From Branchiostoma floridae (lineage: Eukaryota > Chordata > Leptocardii > Amphioxiformes > Branchiostomatidae): 64,000 nt of DNA. Of the stretch, positions 43,880 to 55,669 are shown piece by piece (position 1 is the stretch's first letter; each line of letters opens with the position of its first letter). A program made the translations under genes and the position numbers. The notes beneath the pieces were generated by a model. The model had not been told where the DNA came from. It made no database searches and worked only from the letters and a program-made list of their open reading frames with translations. The stretch spans positions 3,845,337-3,909,336 of the forward strand of contig NC_049984.1 in assembly GCF_000003815.2 (NCBI RefSeq), given 5' to 3'.

Positions 43880-44530
43880 AACACTGATTTTCGGAGAGAT
43901 TGTTTTACAAAGGAGGTTGCCAGCTACTTATCTTGTTTCGTTCTTCGCTCAGGATTTACCCTACTTTATAGTACCTTTCTCAAATGTATGTCAAACTTCA
44001 ATGCTCTCGACAAGCAGATATTTGTATAAGGATTTTTGCTGAGGCTGCGTTATATAATTTTCCAGCATGCGCTTACTGGTTCATGGTACCAGTAATAAAC
44101 TTAACAAACAAACTACATAGCGTCCTCAGCACGCCCTAGGATTCGGTTTGTTTTTCTGATGGTGTATTAGTTCTATTGCACTCTGAAACTCTCGCACGAG
44201 AGCCGCAAACAAAACAATCGAGAGACTGCAGCTGAGTGCAATACAGGTTGCAATAGAATCAAGCTTGACTCGTTGAAACCGCCAAGGAGGCTAAAAACGT
44301 TTATTCATCAATTTCTTGTCTTGCGCAGGGCTACCCTAACTTACATTCAAACTTCAATTTTTTTCCGGACTTGGGTCTCTAGACTAACATGTCTCCCCTG
44401 CATGTAGGATAATCCATCAATGTCACGCACTCCCATTACTTATAACCGGTGGTTATGATCTATGGTCCGGTAATAACTTACCCAAGAAACTGTATGTGAC
44501 ATAATGAGTGCAGCGCCGCTTTTAACGAGT
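43880..44530. repeat. Diverged ~370-bp tandem duplication
   Basis: Blocks at ~43905-44140 and ~44280-44520 share, in order, caaggagg, cttgt.t.g..c...cagg.ntaccctaactt, tcaaacttcaat, atggt.c.gtaataa and aagaaactnnat, but are heavily diverged. The duplication is plausible rather than certain. Confidence 0.4.
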
Positions 44531-45159
44531 CAGCAGCGAACTTCGATTGATGGGATTCGGCCTCGTTGGAGACTAAACCTACCGTTTACAACCTGGTTTG
44601 ATTGTAGACCAAACTTGGAAGATTATGTTGTACTCATAATCGTCTCTAAATTCACTCGTTCGTAGCTTCATGGCAGCTTTACCTAAGTCCAATTTGTCTG
44701 TTTACAGCGCATGTAACTGATTCTGATTATACTTATTGATACTGAATGAAGAAAAGTTTTCCCGCGGTTCATCTTTATTGTGAGCTTACATATTTAGTTT
44801 ACGTTACTTACTTGTCACACACTGAATGTAGTCTGTGAGTTCTAGATTATTCAGACCCACAGGCTGTGTTCCTGTGCGGACCTATATACTAGAATTAGTG
44901 CTAAACATGTTTTCGATTTGATGCAAAAGGAAATTGCGGTTAGTTTGTTCGTGGTTTTGCGCAGTCTTTTTCCTACGCATTTAAGACATGAACATGGAAA
45001 GGCATTGACCCCTTGCGTATTACTGAGCCGTCTGAGGTTATAACTACAGGTCATATTCGTTAAAAAACGCTAAAAAGAGTGTGTTATTCCGTTTATTAAT
45101 AGGTGATGTAGGTGAATGTCATGGACGTGACCTTTTAAGACCACTCGCCAAGTTTGATT

Positions 45160-45485
45160 GTCAACCCCCAAGCCAAGAAGCAAGCTAGATCAAACTTCTT
45201 CAGCCTTAGGGTAATCAACACATGGACAGTCTTCCCACAGATGTTGTAGCTGCCGAATCTGTCAACTCCTTCAAGTGAAAACTGAACAGTCACTGGAGGG
45301 GGGTGGAGTACACGTTTAACCCAACATTAACTCTCATTAAACATGTAGAATCTTCAAAACTCTGGACACTAGTTTTTAATTGTTAATTATTAGAAGCGGA
45401 TCTTATGCATTTAATTGTTAATTGTTAGAATCGGATCTTACAGGCAAATTCACTGCCTTTTATCCAATGATATGATATGATTTAA
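45160..45485 (+). pseudogene. LINE reverse-transcriptase C-terminal fragment with 3' tail
   Basis: It reads NFFSLRVINTW, a frameshift, then DVVAAESVNSFK*KLNSHW. This is the same protein ending as at 1109-1211 but better preserved. It is followed by a ~170-bp AT-rich 3' UTR ending in the short repeat tgatatgatatgatt, as in L2/CR1-type elements. Confidence 0.75.
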
Positions 45486-45939
45486 AGACCAATGGCATGA
45501 ATTGTTTTCAGATGTGAAAATTCAAGTCATCTACGCATGCACTTCGTCTTATTGTTAGTTGACTACTTTTATCTGGTGAGTCATTTAAGAGCTCCTGCGT
45601 CATACCATTTCCGCTCTACGGACGTCATTTTCTGCGTTACGTCTTGAAGCACCCGCGCGTATACATGTACGTATTCATCGAACCAATGAAGTTCACAACC
45701 GGTTTTTAGAGACTTACGCAATCAATGCATTGCGATTCATGTATTTTATCTGAGGTTGGGAGCATTTGGTTTTGTTTGATACAGATCTCCATTAGTGGCT
45801 GAAGCTAAGTGTCTGTTATCTTACTATTAAACTCTTATCAGTAAAATGTGCAAGTATCTAAATTGCAATACTCTCTACGCATATTGAGGAGTCAGCAGCT
45901 GCTGTGCTGCATTTCCTGTTTCGGATATCTTTAATCCAG

Positions 45940-47770
45940 TCGCGACATCAGACAAGCTTGAAGATTTAGCTAGAACATAGATAAGATGCATTATGTCTCA
46001 GAGAAAGGCCAGATAGACAGTTTCATACTATCATTTCTTATATTCCTGGCAACGTCTAACTTCAAAGGAAGACGCACTCACTGAAGCTTGACGAAGCTAG
46101 AGCATAGATAAGATGTGTAATGATTCAGCGAAAGGGTAGGTAACCAGTTTCATACCATCATTTCTTAAATTCCTGGCAAGTTCAAAGGAAGACGTTCTCA
46201 GACAAGCTTGAAGACGCTAGAGCATAGAGAAGATGTAGTAATGTGTCAGGGGAAGATTAGGCAGACAGTTTATACCACCATTTCCAAAATTCCCGGCTAC
46301 ATCCAACTTCGAAGGAAGACGCACTCACTGAAGCTTGAAGAAACCAGAGCATAGATAGGATTTCATGTTGTCTCAGAGAAAGGCAAGGTAGACATTTATA
46401 CCATTATTTGACATTTCTTAAATTCCTGACAACGTCCAACTTCAAAAAGAGACGCACTCAAACAAGCTTGAATTATTTGACATTTCACACCAGATAACAC
46501 AATACCGATGTAGAACTGCTAGGTGTAAGAAGACCACACTACCTTACATTGTCGATATGCATAACAACTCAAATTGCTAGAGGCGTCAATAAGCTTCTGG
46601 ATGTATACGTAGTGTTATTTTAAAAGTAATTACTGTAAGTTTTATAATGCTTTGTATGTATCTTTATTGCTGTTCATTTCAATTTCAAATCATACTTCAA
46701 TTTAGCCGAAATAGGCTGCCACTGTATGTTGTTGTATGTCGCCCCACGACGTAAATAAACCATTAATCCAATCATAGAAGATATGATGTATCACGGGAAG
46801 ACTAGGCAGACAGTTCATTTTACTAAATTCCCGGAACGTCCAAGTCCAAAAGGAGACGCACTCAGACAAGCTTAAAGATGTCAAGCAGGAGATGGATGAT
46901 GTGCCATAGAAAAGCTAAGTAGACAGTTAGCTACCACCATTGTCTGATCCTAGTAACGTCCCAGATCACAGGGAGGCGCACACATGGAGAATCTTGAAGA
47001 AGCTAGAACATAGAGAAGATGGATGAAATGTCAGAGAAACCTCTAGGTAGACCATTTTCCACAATGATCTCCTGATCCTTGCAATGTCCAAGTTAAAAGT
47101 AATACGCACACGTCGGGCATTCTTGAAAAAGTCAGAAGACGCATGATACATCAGAGAAAACGATGCACAAACAGCTTACAACCATCCTTTCCTCATCTTC
47201 GCGTAACGTGCAAGTTCACAAGATGACGCACACAGAAGGCAATTCTAAGAAGGCAGAATACCCATCAGAAATAATCTCTAGACAGACCTATGGATGGCAT
47301 AAGTAGTTTAGCTGACCAAGTAGTATTCTACGCCCGTTGTGAATATTACATCAGAAATAAACTACCCACATTCCTAGATTTCTAGAAGCTCCCAGGTCAG
47401 GTTCGCACGGCAGACCGACACATCAGTCAAGACTTAAAAGTCAAAATCTTAAGAAGACGTGTAACGTGAAAGGCCGGATTGACAGTTTTACTACCATCAT
47501 TTATAGATTTTAGGAAGCTCCCAGGTCAGGTTCACATGGAGACCCACACACCAGACAAGCTTTCAAAAGATGTGTAACGTGACATAAGAAAGGATTGATA
47601 GACAGTTCATCATTCCTAGATTTCCAGAAGCTCCCAGGTCAGGTTCATACGAAGATCCACACATCAGACAAGCTTTTAAGAATCCAAATTTACAGAAGAT
47701 GATTAATGCGTCACATGTTAGGCTGGATAGACAGTTAACTACCATCATTCCTGGAAACTATCAGGTCAAG
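45940..47770. repeat. Decayed satellite array, ~125-bp unit, >=12 units
   Basis: The unit contains cagacaagcttgaaga.gcta ga.catag..aagatg, tcagagaaaggc.aggtagac agtt, accatcatttc..aaattcc and gacgcactcaga. Landmarks at 45953, 46084, 46204, 46331, 46464, 46868, 46989, 47119, 47241, ~47430, 47556 and 47672 give spacings of 115-133 except where ~290 bp is inserted (46485-46775) and near 47300. Copies diverge progressively to the right. No coding sequence. Confidence 0.82.
46485..46775 (+). mobile_element. Retrotransposon 3' tail inserted in the satellite array
   Basis: About 290 bp interrupt the ~125-bp satellite. The piece reads like a LINE 3' UTR (tgtatctttattgctgttca, gccgaaataggctgcc) and ends cgtaaataaaccattaatcc. 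It contains no satellite motif and roughly triples the local spacing between aagctt landmarks. Confidence 0.5.
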
Positions 47771-48177
47771 TTCATCCCGGAACGCACGCGAGGTCGTAAA
47801 AGAGCACCCAATAACTTTGTACCGGGTAATCCACTCCGCGTTAATCCATCCTACCGGGAACAATATTTGCCCCACACAAAATCCTATCCCAGGCAATCAT
47901 CCCGGAAGTGTGAAATGTCAAGTTTAATGAGCATGCGTGCGGGCGGCAGATGGGTCCTTATCGTGGTGAGGCCACTTTCAACACGTCTGGGTGGTTTTCG
48001 TCAAGAAAATCGAGAAGAAAAACTAGTCAAGTTTTCCTGTAACTGACAAAAGATAGTGGATTCTATCTTAAAAGTCTGACCTAGATGTCTAACAATTATC
48101 GTATAAGTCAAGTTTTCCCTCAAACAGCTATTGTATTCCTCTTCCTCAGTCACTGACACAGTCTTATTTGATTTTCA

Positions 48178-48327
48178 CCAAAAAGTAGTTACTCAAGCAA
48201 ATGGATATGGTTTTGGAAACGGTCAGACGTTACCGTCTGTGTGACACTGACGAAAACTGGTGGATTCCAGTTGAAACGTCTGGCCATCTCCAAACCATAT
48301 CCAGTTGATTGAGTAACTGCTATTTGG
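48178..48327. mobile_element. Fold-back element, family A (short copy)
   Basis: aagtagttactcaagcaaat, ggatatgg, ttttggaaacggtcagacgtt (48183-48231) is inverted at 48274-48327 as aacgtctggccatctccaaa, ccatatcc, agttgattgagtaactgct. The flanks share a further direct repeat, gtaagtcaagtttt.cctcaaa, at ~48100 and ~48362. Confidence 0.68.
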
Positions 48328-48429
48328 ATCTTATCACCTGGATGTCTGACCTTCATTGACGTAAGTCAAGTTTTCTCTCAAATGGGTACTGTACTCCCCT
48401 TCTTAAGTCACCGTCTTCGATCATTTTCA

Positions 48430-49984
48430 TTTATCTATATATTTCCTTCTCTACTATGAATACACATTTTATTCAAGTGTTTTGCGTTGCTTTCCTTCCA
48501 ATAAAGTTTTTGGTATTATCATCATACTATACTGATTACTTTACTTGACTATCAATTGTACTACTGTGACAGAAGCATATGAACTAGGACAATATGTTCT
48601 CTAAACCAAGCCATTAATATGATTGAAGGCGGTCGCAGTTGTCTTTGGAGTTGCTTATTAGAAAATTGCAATTAAAACGTACTGCTGATCTGGATGAATT
48701 GATTCAAATCACACTTTTGATCTTCCTATCATATCAGTGTCTCAAGATATAAACAAGCAAGTGTGTGGGCAGTACAAGGAATGCTACGCTTCGTGAGCAA
48801 GGTGAGCTAACAACAGAAACATGGTCGCTACTTCTCTGAGACTCACAGATTTATTTATTGATTCACAGATCCTGAAAGGGTGCTCGCTGGAGCAGTACAC
48901 GGGGTCTGGATCCCGTTTCTGCACCTTTAGGCAAGGTTTCAGATTTCCTTCACCTTATGTTCACTAAGGGCATCCAATATAGGACACTTAATGTATATAG
49001 GTCAGCCATCTCTTCAACTCATGTCAATGTAGAGAGAGTAAACCCTTGTCTCGTGTTTCATGGAGGGAGTCTTTGAGCTGCTAAGACCCCCTATCCTCAA
49101 GAATGTTGGTATTTGGGATGGTTATGTTGCATTGAAGCTCATTCGGCAAAGAAAGGAAAGATGGCGACTTTGATTATTCAACGTCAATTATAATATCACA
49201 CAGGCATGTATACATATTTTCTTCAAAAAAGGCTGTCGTTCGGTGCATATGAATTTCAAAGCAACTTGGATTTCACAAGAAAGCAATACCATAACAACTG
49301 CACATATGTGAATACCTAACCTCCACTACAAGCCGATCAGTCAACTCTAGTGACCTTGTAACGGGACAAATGTCTCTTAAGCATAGACATAGAACCATAC
49401 TTCTTACCGCGAAATTAACCATTTTATACATAATGACGAACATTATCTATCCAATCACCCATGTAATATCCTATAATGGCAATAATAGAATACTTACTAA
49501 GGGAATACCATTTGTCTTGTCCCATTTCGGCGGGGAAAATTACAGTAATATTAGAGTTAGTGGAGAAATTGTTCTTGGCGGCGGTGGTTTTTACGACAAG
49601 CACCCCGGCGCGACGACTACCTATTACCTTATCAACCCTCGGCAGGTTCGGGAAGTCCATAAAAACATGCGGTAACAACCTTCATCATCGGCAGTATGTG
49701 ACATTTTCTCAATTATGAGGTCTTCTAAAGTGTCCATTATAACAATAGGTGTCGCGCTCTTCCTTTCAAAGCTGCCATATCGGCTCATGTAATAATAGTG
49801 ATGTTAGGCTTGTTATGTCCAAGGGCATAAAAATATGCTTTGTCGGCTAGACGAATTCGAAACAGTTAGTTTTGCAATATGGCAAGCTCGGTGTACAACC
49901 GCACCAACCACCAAAACAACCCCATATAACACACACGTGCAGGAACGCAAAGACACACGTTTTCATAATCTTATTTGTAGGGCT
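48430..49984. other. No gene or repeat recognised
   Basis: Only chance frames (e.g. 49370-49675 plus, 49424-49678 minus); no recognisable domain. Confidence 0.45.
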
Positions 49985-51060
49985 TTTTCTCTTCGCCAAG
50001 AAGAGTATGAGATTGCTGACTTGGGTCTGTATGTAGGTCAACAGCATATAACTCAAGAAATTGTGGATGGAACTTTGTGATTTTTGGTAGGTGTGTAGCA
50101 GTTGTCGAAAGGAATGCCAAGTTTGAAAACGGTTTACCTGGTGTTTTCCTACGGTACTGCAGCGAGCTTGATATGTTTTTTGCGGTTTGTTTTTGGCAGC
50201 ATAAGTCAAAATCTAGCTGGGCGATTTTCACGAAACTTGGTAGGTGTGTAGCGGTTTTGGAGAGGAAGGTCAAGTGCAAAAATGGTTTACCTGGCTCTTA
50301 CCTATGGTGCTGTAGCGGGATTTGTATGTAAGTGCGTTTGTCTGTAAGCAAGATAACTCGAGAACCCTTGAATGGATCCTGATTATATTTGTTAGGTGGA
50401 TTGGGGTTAGGAAAACAAAGGTCAAGTTCGATAATGGGCACCCTAGTGGCTGCCTAAGGTACTGCAGCAAAACTTTTAATTTTGGCACTTCGTGTTCTGG
50501 ACATGCTGTGGTCATGATTTTTGAGTGGTAGATAGCCCTTGGAAAAGAGAGTAAGTGCTGTGAGTTTGGACCCCCTAGCGGCTTTTTGGGAACTGCAGGC
50601 ACCGATTTCCGTTCAAACTTTGGACGAGGATAACTTGAGAACGTGTAAACAGATCATCAGGATTTTCGGTATGTAGATAGAATGAGTGATGACTTATACA
50701 ATGTAATACTGATTATGCAAATCAGTAGCTAATTTGCATAATTAATGAGGAAAGTTCATAAATCCATGCCAACAGCATATAACTCAAGAAGCTGTGTATG
50801 GATTTTCATGATATTTAGTATTTAAGTAGCGGCTGCGGAAAGGAAGGTTGTGTTCGAAAATAGTTGACGTAGCATTTTTCGTTAGGACGGTAGCGGGCCG
50901 AGTGTGTGCGTCCTTTTGTTTGTGGAATGCATAACTCGAGAAGCCTTGAAAAAATCCTGATGATATTTGGTAGGTGGGTAGGGGTCAGGAAAACGAAGAT
51001 AAATTATGATAGTGGGCCCCCTAGCGGCTTCTTAAGGTACTGCAGCAAAACTTATTAACA
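49985..51060 (+). repeat. Array of ~150-bp degenerate units (CATAACTC.AGAA / TTTGGTAGGTG / CCCCCTAGCGGC)
   Basis: Six or seven imperfect units each carry (g)cataactc.agaa, tga.atttnggtaggtgngtag, gaaa.gaaggtcaagttngaaaa, cccctagcggc and a final taaggtactgcagcaaaac. They begin near 50035, 50190, 50335, 50625, 50770 and 50925. One more unit is at 43075-43260. The resulting Arg/Lys-rich frames are not treated as genes. Confidence 0.7.
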
Positions 51061-52384
51061 GAAATAAACTTTGCTCTATATATCTCATTTTGACCTATAT
51101 CTATGGACACAGCTGTTATACAGATGGTTTGCTGGAGGACGCCCTTACACTGGGGACAAAGTCTAAATTGACAAGCATGAAATTCTGATTGACCAGGGAT
51201 GCTACCAGGTCATCTGTCAGGTCACAGTCTGGTTTTGGTAATGTTTGTGAGGAACACAGTTCATGCAGTCATTTGCTATTTAGTAATACATGAATAAGAC
51301 CTTAAAGTTTTAAATAAAGGCACGATTATTTGGCGAAGAGATGGGTTCGTTGAACTCTAGTTAAAAATGATTTCCATGACGGTATGGTGCGGTGATTATG
51401 TAAAGCATCCTGTCTTCGCTCTTTGAAGGGGTAACGTTAGCTGCCGTCAGTTTTTTTTACCGCCAGGTGGCTCTTCTGAACAGATGTTAACAATGGGCGT
51501 CAGACGGACGGAACGTCTCGTCATGTATCTGCAGTTATCTGAGTGACCGCAAGGAGCGGGAATGTTTCGGACCCGCGACCGCTCCGTCTAGTATCATTAC
51601 GCGCTTTGCCACTTGAGTTCTATTTATTCAGTTCACATGTTCTGTGAGGTTTCGTGGCGTAGTTGATTGCCATTTTTTGCGTCCGTGCGTGGGTATGTGC
51701 GCTCGGTCCCAATGAGCTCGGAACCATTGTTGAATAGAACTGCCACTCCCTGTTTCAGTGACGGCAGATTCCCGGCGCCCGACTCCTTTGACCGGCGATA
51801 CTCCTTGGTCAGCTTTGATACTATATTTTGCCACTTGTAAATCTGCCTTGAGATTGTACACGCCTAACTCTCCTTCCGGTAAGCCGAAGTCATTTATCCT
51901 TTAAAGCGTTAGCAAAGAAACTACAAAGTATCTGCTTTGAATGCGGGACAATCAGAGCGCGGCATATGAGATCAACTGTACGAGAAACTGAACGGCTGGT
52001 GCAGATATGACTGGTTTATTTTGAAAATCAACAAACTGACACTGACATGGCAGAATTGCGACAGGTCATTACAAACCGTTGTCATTAATTTGATTAAAGT
52101 GGTTAAAATCGAAGATCATTGCAATAACACAATTCTTAAGAGTCGTTGCAGACAGACAAATTGAAAAAGTATTGGGATAAAACATTTAAAATAGTATTTT
52201 CTTAACACAGTAATATCAGTATATCACTATATCGGCGAGTGAACAAATATTTAAAATGCACAATTACTATTTGATACAAAACACCAACACACAGGTGACA
52301 ATCACTTGTTCAAAAGGCGGACCATGGCATGAAGGGTAAAGCGCTGTTACGATAGCGTTTAGTTCTACAGTGAGTAATGTTCAG
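51061..52384. other. Intergenic; one dispersed repeat and a SINE
   Basis: A block at ~51170-51210 repeats ~29440-29472. The SINE is at 51535-51622. The remainder shows nothing recognisable. Confidence 0.45.
51535..51622 (-). repeat. tRNA-derived SINE
   Basis: On the minus strand: aactcaagtggcaaagcgcg (A box), then gagcggtcgcgggtccgaaa cattcccg (B box). No functional tRNA fold is evident. The adjoining gtcactcagataactgcaga may be its body. Confidence 0.5.
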
Positions 52385-52725
52385 TTTGTGGGATGACCTT
52401 GTCTGTCTACCACTGATTTCACTTCTGGCCTGTGGCAGTAAGTGAAGGAAATGTTCAGACTGACTGAGAGAGGAGATTTAGCAAAGTTTTTGATCAGGTC
52501 AAGACGTCGTGTTTGAAGAGAAGGTAGTCCCAAGTCAAAACAGGCATCAGTGTAAGACGTGTAGTTCTGTCCTAGTATTATGCGCACAGCTCTTCCTTAG
52601 ACCTTCTCGATCCCTTCTAATTGCAGTGGTGAGCCCGGAATGCCAGATGGGAGAAGCGTACAGATATTTTATTTCCTCAGTCTCCGCATAGCCTGAGTGC
52701 CATCCTGGTACGCTTACCATGGCTT
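52385..52725 (-). pseudogene. LINE reverse-transcriptase C-terminal fragment, frameshifted
   Basis: On the minus strand: IKYLYASPIWHSGLTTAIRR, DREGLRKSCA, then in another frame RIILGQNYTSYTDACFDLGL, PSLQTRRLDLIKNFAKSPLS. The YASPIWHSGLT...RIILG..YTSY..AC..LGLPSLQ.RR pattern is the thumb/C-terminus of invertebrate non-LTR reverse transcriptases. A single-base shift between KSCA and RIILG kills it. Confidence 0.82.
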
Positions 52726-53596
52726 CCATATAAATAATGGTGAGGGGGAGTATGGGAGCCCCGGTAAACTAATTAGGATAATACTTGGGCTACTCTCTAT
52801 GCATGCCGAATATATATCTTAATTCTCTTTAAGACAATACAACTCCCTGGCGAAATGACAAGATTGATGATTTAAGTCCTAATAATCCAAGTAAAGTCAA
52901 GAATAAGCAACTAGTACAGTTATATGTTACACTTATTACTATTACAATATAGATTTCCACTTCTACAAATGTGAGTCTAAGTTGAAAAGCGACATTAATT
53001 TTCATTGATAATGCTAAGAATATGTTAAACATGATTTTTACAGTGCCACTTTTATGTCACTTTCTTCCTACTATAATGTGAATTCCCTCGTCTAGGTGCA
53101 CTCTTTATATATAATTGAATTATTCAAATTACAACAAAGATAAGGTTTTGCAACAGTCATGAATACGGAGTGCTACTGATGCCAAAAGGTGCTTACAAAT
53201 ATTGGACTATTCATTACTTAGTTTAACAATTAACCTTCATTCTACATTTGATGTTACAAAATCGACTATGTGAGCTCTACGAAAAACAATTATGTACAAA
53301 TAATATACAATATGGCACATGTCTGAGAAGAAAAGCCTTTCTACAGATACAGTGGGTTATCCTTTCCCCGTCTTATCAAGATATCATTCTTAACATAACT
53401 CTTAAAGTTCAGCATATACTAGACTTCCCCTAAGCGTAGAGCTTTCACACAACATTTTGCCTACATGATCTTTATATGTATTCTGTGCACCAGATGTCGA
53501 GATATTGTCTTAGAGGTAGTGTACAGACTAAGAAAGCTTCCCTTTCTTGGGTTATTACAGTCTTCCGTTGTGGTAGGCAGCGTTCTGCCAAGGGTT
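52726..53596. other. AT-rich 3' flank of the LRR-Ig gene
   Basis: Should contain the 3' UTR of the minus-strand LRR-Ig gene. No canonical AATAAA on the minus strand was noted close to the stop. Short plus-strand frames are shadows. Confidence 0.4.
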
Positions 53597-55669
53597 TTAG
53601 GAAGATTCGCTGTCTTGATTACTCGCAGTCTTGGGGGCAGTGTCCTCCTGTGGTGTCTGATTGTAACATTTGTTTCGTTCTGACCTGGGTGTAGGGCCGG
53701 TGGTGGAGTTCTCTCCCAAACTTCGGGACCTTTTCACGGCACGTCCGTACTGGGCCCCTGCCTTGGCCATGCCGTAAGGGCGAACAGGCTCGTCATCGTC
53801 CTCTTCATCCCTTATTGTTGAGTAATACGGGTCATTCGGGGTGCTGTTGGTAGCTCCTTCGGCCTGGTTTTCGAGGACGTTGCCGGTTTGGTTGCTGCTT
53901 CTTCGCAATTCGACCATCACGTGGTCGTCCCTGTTGACATTTTGTCTGGTTTGAAGAGCGATGAAGACTACTAGAAGGACAACAAAGGGTACCAAAGACA
54001 GGGCACCCAAGATGTACCAATTTAGACTTGAATGAATCGTCTGTATTCCAACAGGAAGAAATACGATAAAAGGTCGTGTTTGGGTGTCGGATTTAGTGCT
54101 GATGATTGTTGAGTGACTGGTAGTGGGGGTACTGGTCTCAATGGTAGTCAACTTGTCTACCTTTTTCACACCGAAATTATCTGTGACTAGCCATTTAGCT
54201 TCTATATTGCTTGAGAAAGACTTAACGCCGCATCTAAGGGCTCTCCTTTGCCACTTATCGACCCATCCTTCTTCTACAACTAACACCGACACAGTCCAGA
54301 TGGCATAGTTTGTTGATGTTGATGAGCAATTCGATGTGACAGTTGACGAATTGACCCAAGTCCACCCACAAGCACTTATGCTGTGTTCGAAAGAAATGTT
54401 AAGATACAGAGATGTTAGGTTGTTTTTCCTTTCGACCTGACCTAAGTTCGGCAAAGGAATGGTAGTGTTATCTGGTAGGATCCAGAAGACGCTGCTCTCT
54501 TCCTCCCAAGTCGCCTGGCACCGAAACTGTAACTCGTTATCAGCGTCCTGTGTGATCTTCACTACTGGAGAGGGGCACGGCAGGTCATTTGTTGGAATAG
54601 ACAAGATGTCATAGCTTTCCATTCCAACTGGGTACTTGCAGGGTAAATTGTTAATTAATCTATTAATTATAATGCCCTTTGTAGCCCTCATGGCGAACCA
54701 ACGATTGGCACATGTACAACGCAGAGTATTTCGTTCCAAGAACAACATCAGCGATGGTTGCGAATCAGCCCTTGCCAGCCTCTCCAACCAAGACTCCAGC
54801 AGTACCGTCAACTGATTGCCTTCAACACGCAACTCATGTAGCCCGGAAATATTTTGAAACGCACCCGGTTCAATAACCGTGATAAAATTTTCATCTAGGT
54901 TTAACCTTAATATATCACGTGTGCGGAAGAACCAAATACGTTCCACATGAGTTAATTTGTTCACCGCCATATTAAGCCCGGATAAATACCTGTTTTCAAA
55001 AGCACCTTTCTCAATCGTTTCTAGACTGTTGTAAGATAGGTCCAGCACCAGTAATCTTTCCAATCTTTCGAAATAATGTTTTCCTAACTTTACCAGTTGG
55101 TTGTGTGAAAGGTCCAGGATAGTGAGACTATCCAATCCCTGGAAAGCCCCGCCATGAATGGATGAAATCTGATTAGATGATATATTTAACTCTTGCACAT
55201 CAGATAGACCATAGAACCCAGCGCGTACTAAATAGCTAATTGATGTCTTACTAATTTGCAACCGCTTTACCATGGGGAACCTCGCCAGACCCGTGGCCGC
55301 TAGTCTTTTCAGCTTCTCTCCGCGTATTTCTAGATATCGGATGTTCCGTAGTGATGCGACGGGGCCCATAGGAGTAGAAATGTTGGAGAACGTTATCCCA
55401 GTCAGTTTGAGAGACACCGCATTTCCTGGGACGATGCACGCAACCGGCCGGAGATTTGGCGCACTTGACATGTTGCAAACGACGCACAAACCTTCCCCAA
55501 TGTTCGGCAAATTTTTTGAACAGGTTGTTTCTTTACATGTGACTGTAGCTGGGTTAAAGCCTTGGCATTGGAAATGGGTGTTTCTGGGTGAGACGACCCC
55601 TCTTGGAAATGTTAGACATACGGACAATATCATGATCACAACTCTGGTGCTCGTTTGAAGTGTGCCCAT
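53597..55669 (-). CDS. Intronless LRR-Ig single-pass membrane receptor (690 aa)
   Basis: Start chosen at the ATG at 55669-55667 (context tcagaATGG, A at -3 and G at +4); the frame stays open 12 codons upstream to a TTG. A signal peptide is visible at ~1-26 (MGTLQTSTRVVIMILSVCLT). A Cys-rich N-cap follows (~35-78), then about eight leucine-rich repeats (~107-315; LNISSNQISSI, LDLSHNQLVKL, LDLSYNSLETI, LRVEGNQLTVL), a C-terminal LRR cap (C318, C320, C344, C365), and an Ig-like region ~368-505 with many NxS/T sites. A Ser/Thr-rich stalk leads to a membrane helix at ~551-572 (WYILGALSLVPFVVLLVVFI). The ~118-residue tail has DPYYSTIRDEEDDDEPVRPY. The architecture is that of the LRRIG-type receptors numerous in lancelets; ligand unknown. 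The whole protein lies in one exon. Most likely a surface adhesion or recognition receptor (inference). Confidence 0.9.
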   Translation of the reverse strand: MGTLQTSTRVVIMILSVCLTFPRGVVSPRNTHFQCQGFNPATVTCKETTCSKNLPNIGEGLCVVCNMSSAPNLRPVACIVPGNAVSLKLTGITFSNISTPMGPVASLRNIRYLEIRGEKLKRLAATGLARFPMVKRLQISKTSISYLVRAGFYGLSDVQELNISSNQISSIHGGAFQGLDSLTILDLSHNQLVKLGKHYFERLERLLVLDLSYNSLETIEKGAFENRYLSGLNMAVNKLTHVERIWFFRTRDILRLNLDENFITVIEPGAFQNISGLHELRVEGNQLTVLLESWLERLARADSQPSLMLFLERNTLRCTCANRWFAMRATKGIIINRLINNLPCKYPVGMESYDILSIPTNDLPCPSPVVKITQDADNELQFRCQATWEEESSVFWILPDNTTIPLPNLGQVERKNNLTSLYLNISFEHSISACGWTWVNSSTVTSNCSSTSTNYAIWTVSVLVVEEGWVDKWQRRALRCGVKSFSSNIEAKWLVTDNFGVKKVDKLTTIETSTPTTSHSTIISTKSDTQTRPFIVFLPVGIQTIHSSLNWYILGALSLVPFVVLLVVFIALQTRQNVNRDDHVMVELRRSSNQTGNVLENQAEGATNSTPNDPYYSTIRDEEDDDEPVRPYGMAKAGAQYGRAVKRSRSLGENSTTGPTPRSERNKCYNQTPQEDTAPKTASNQDSESS

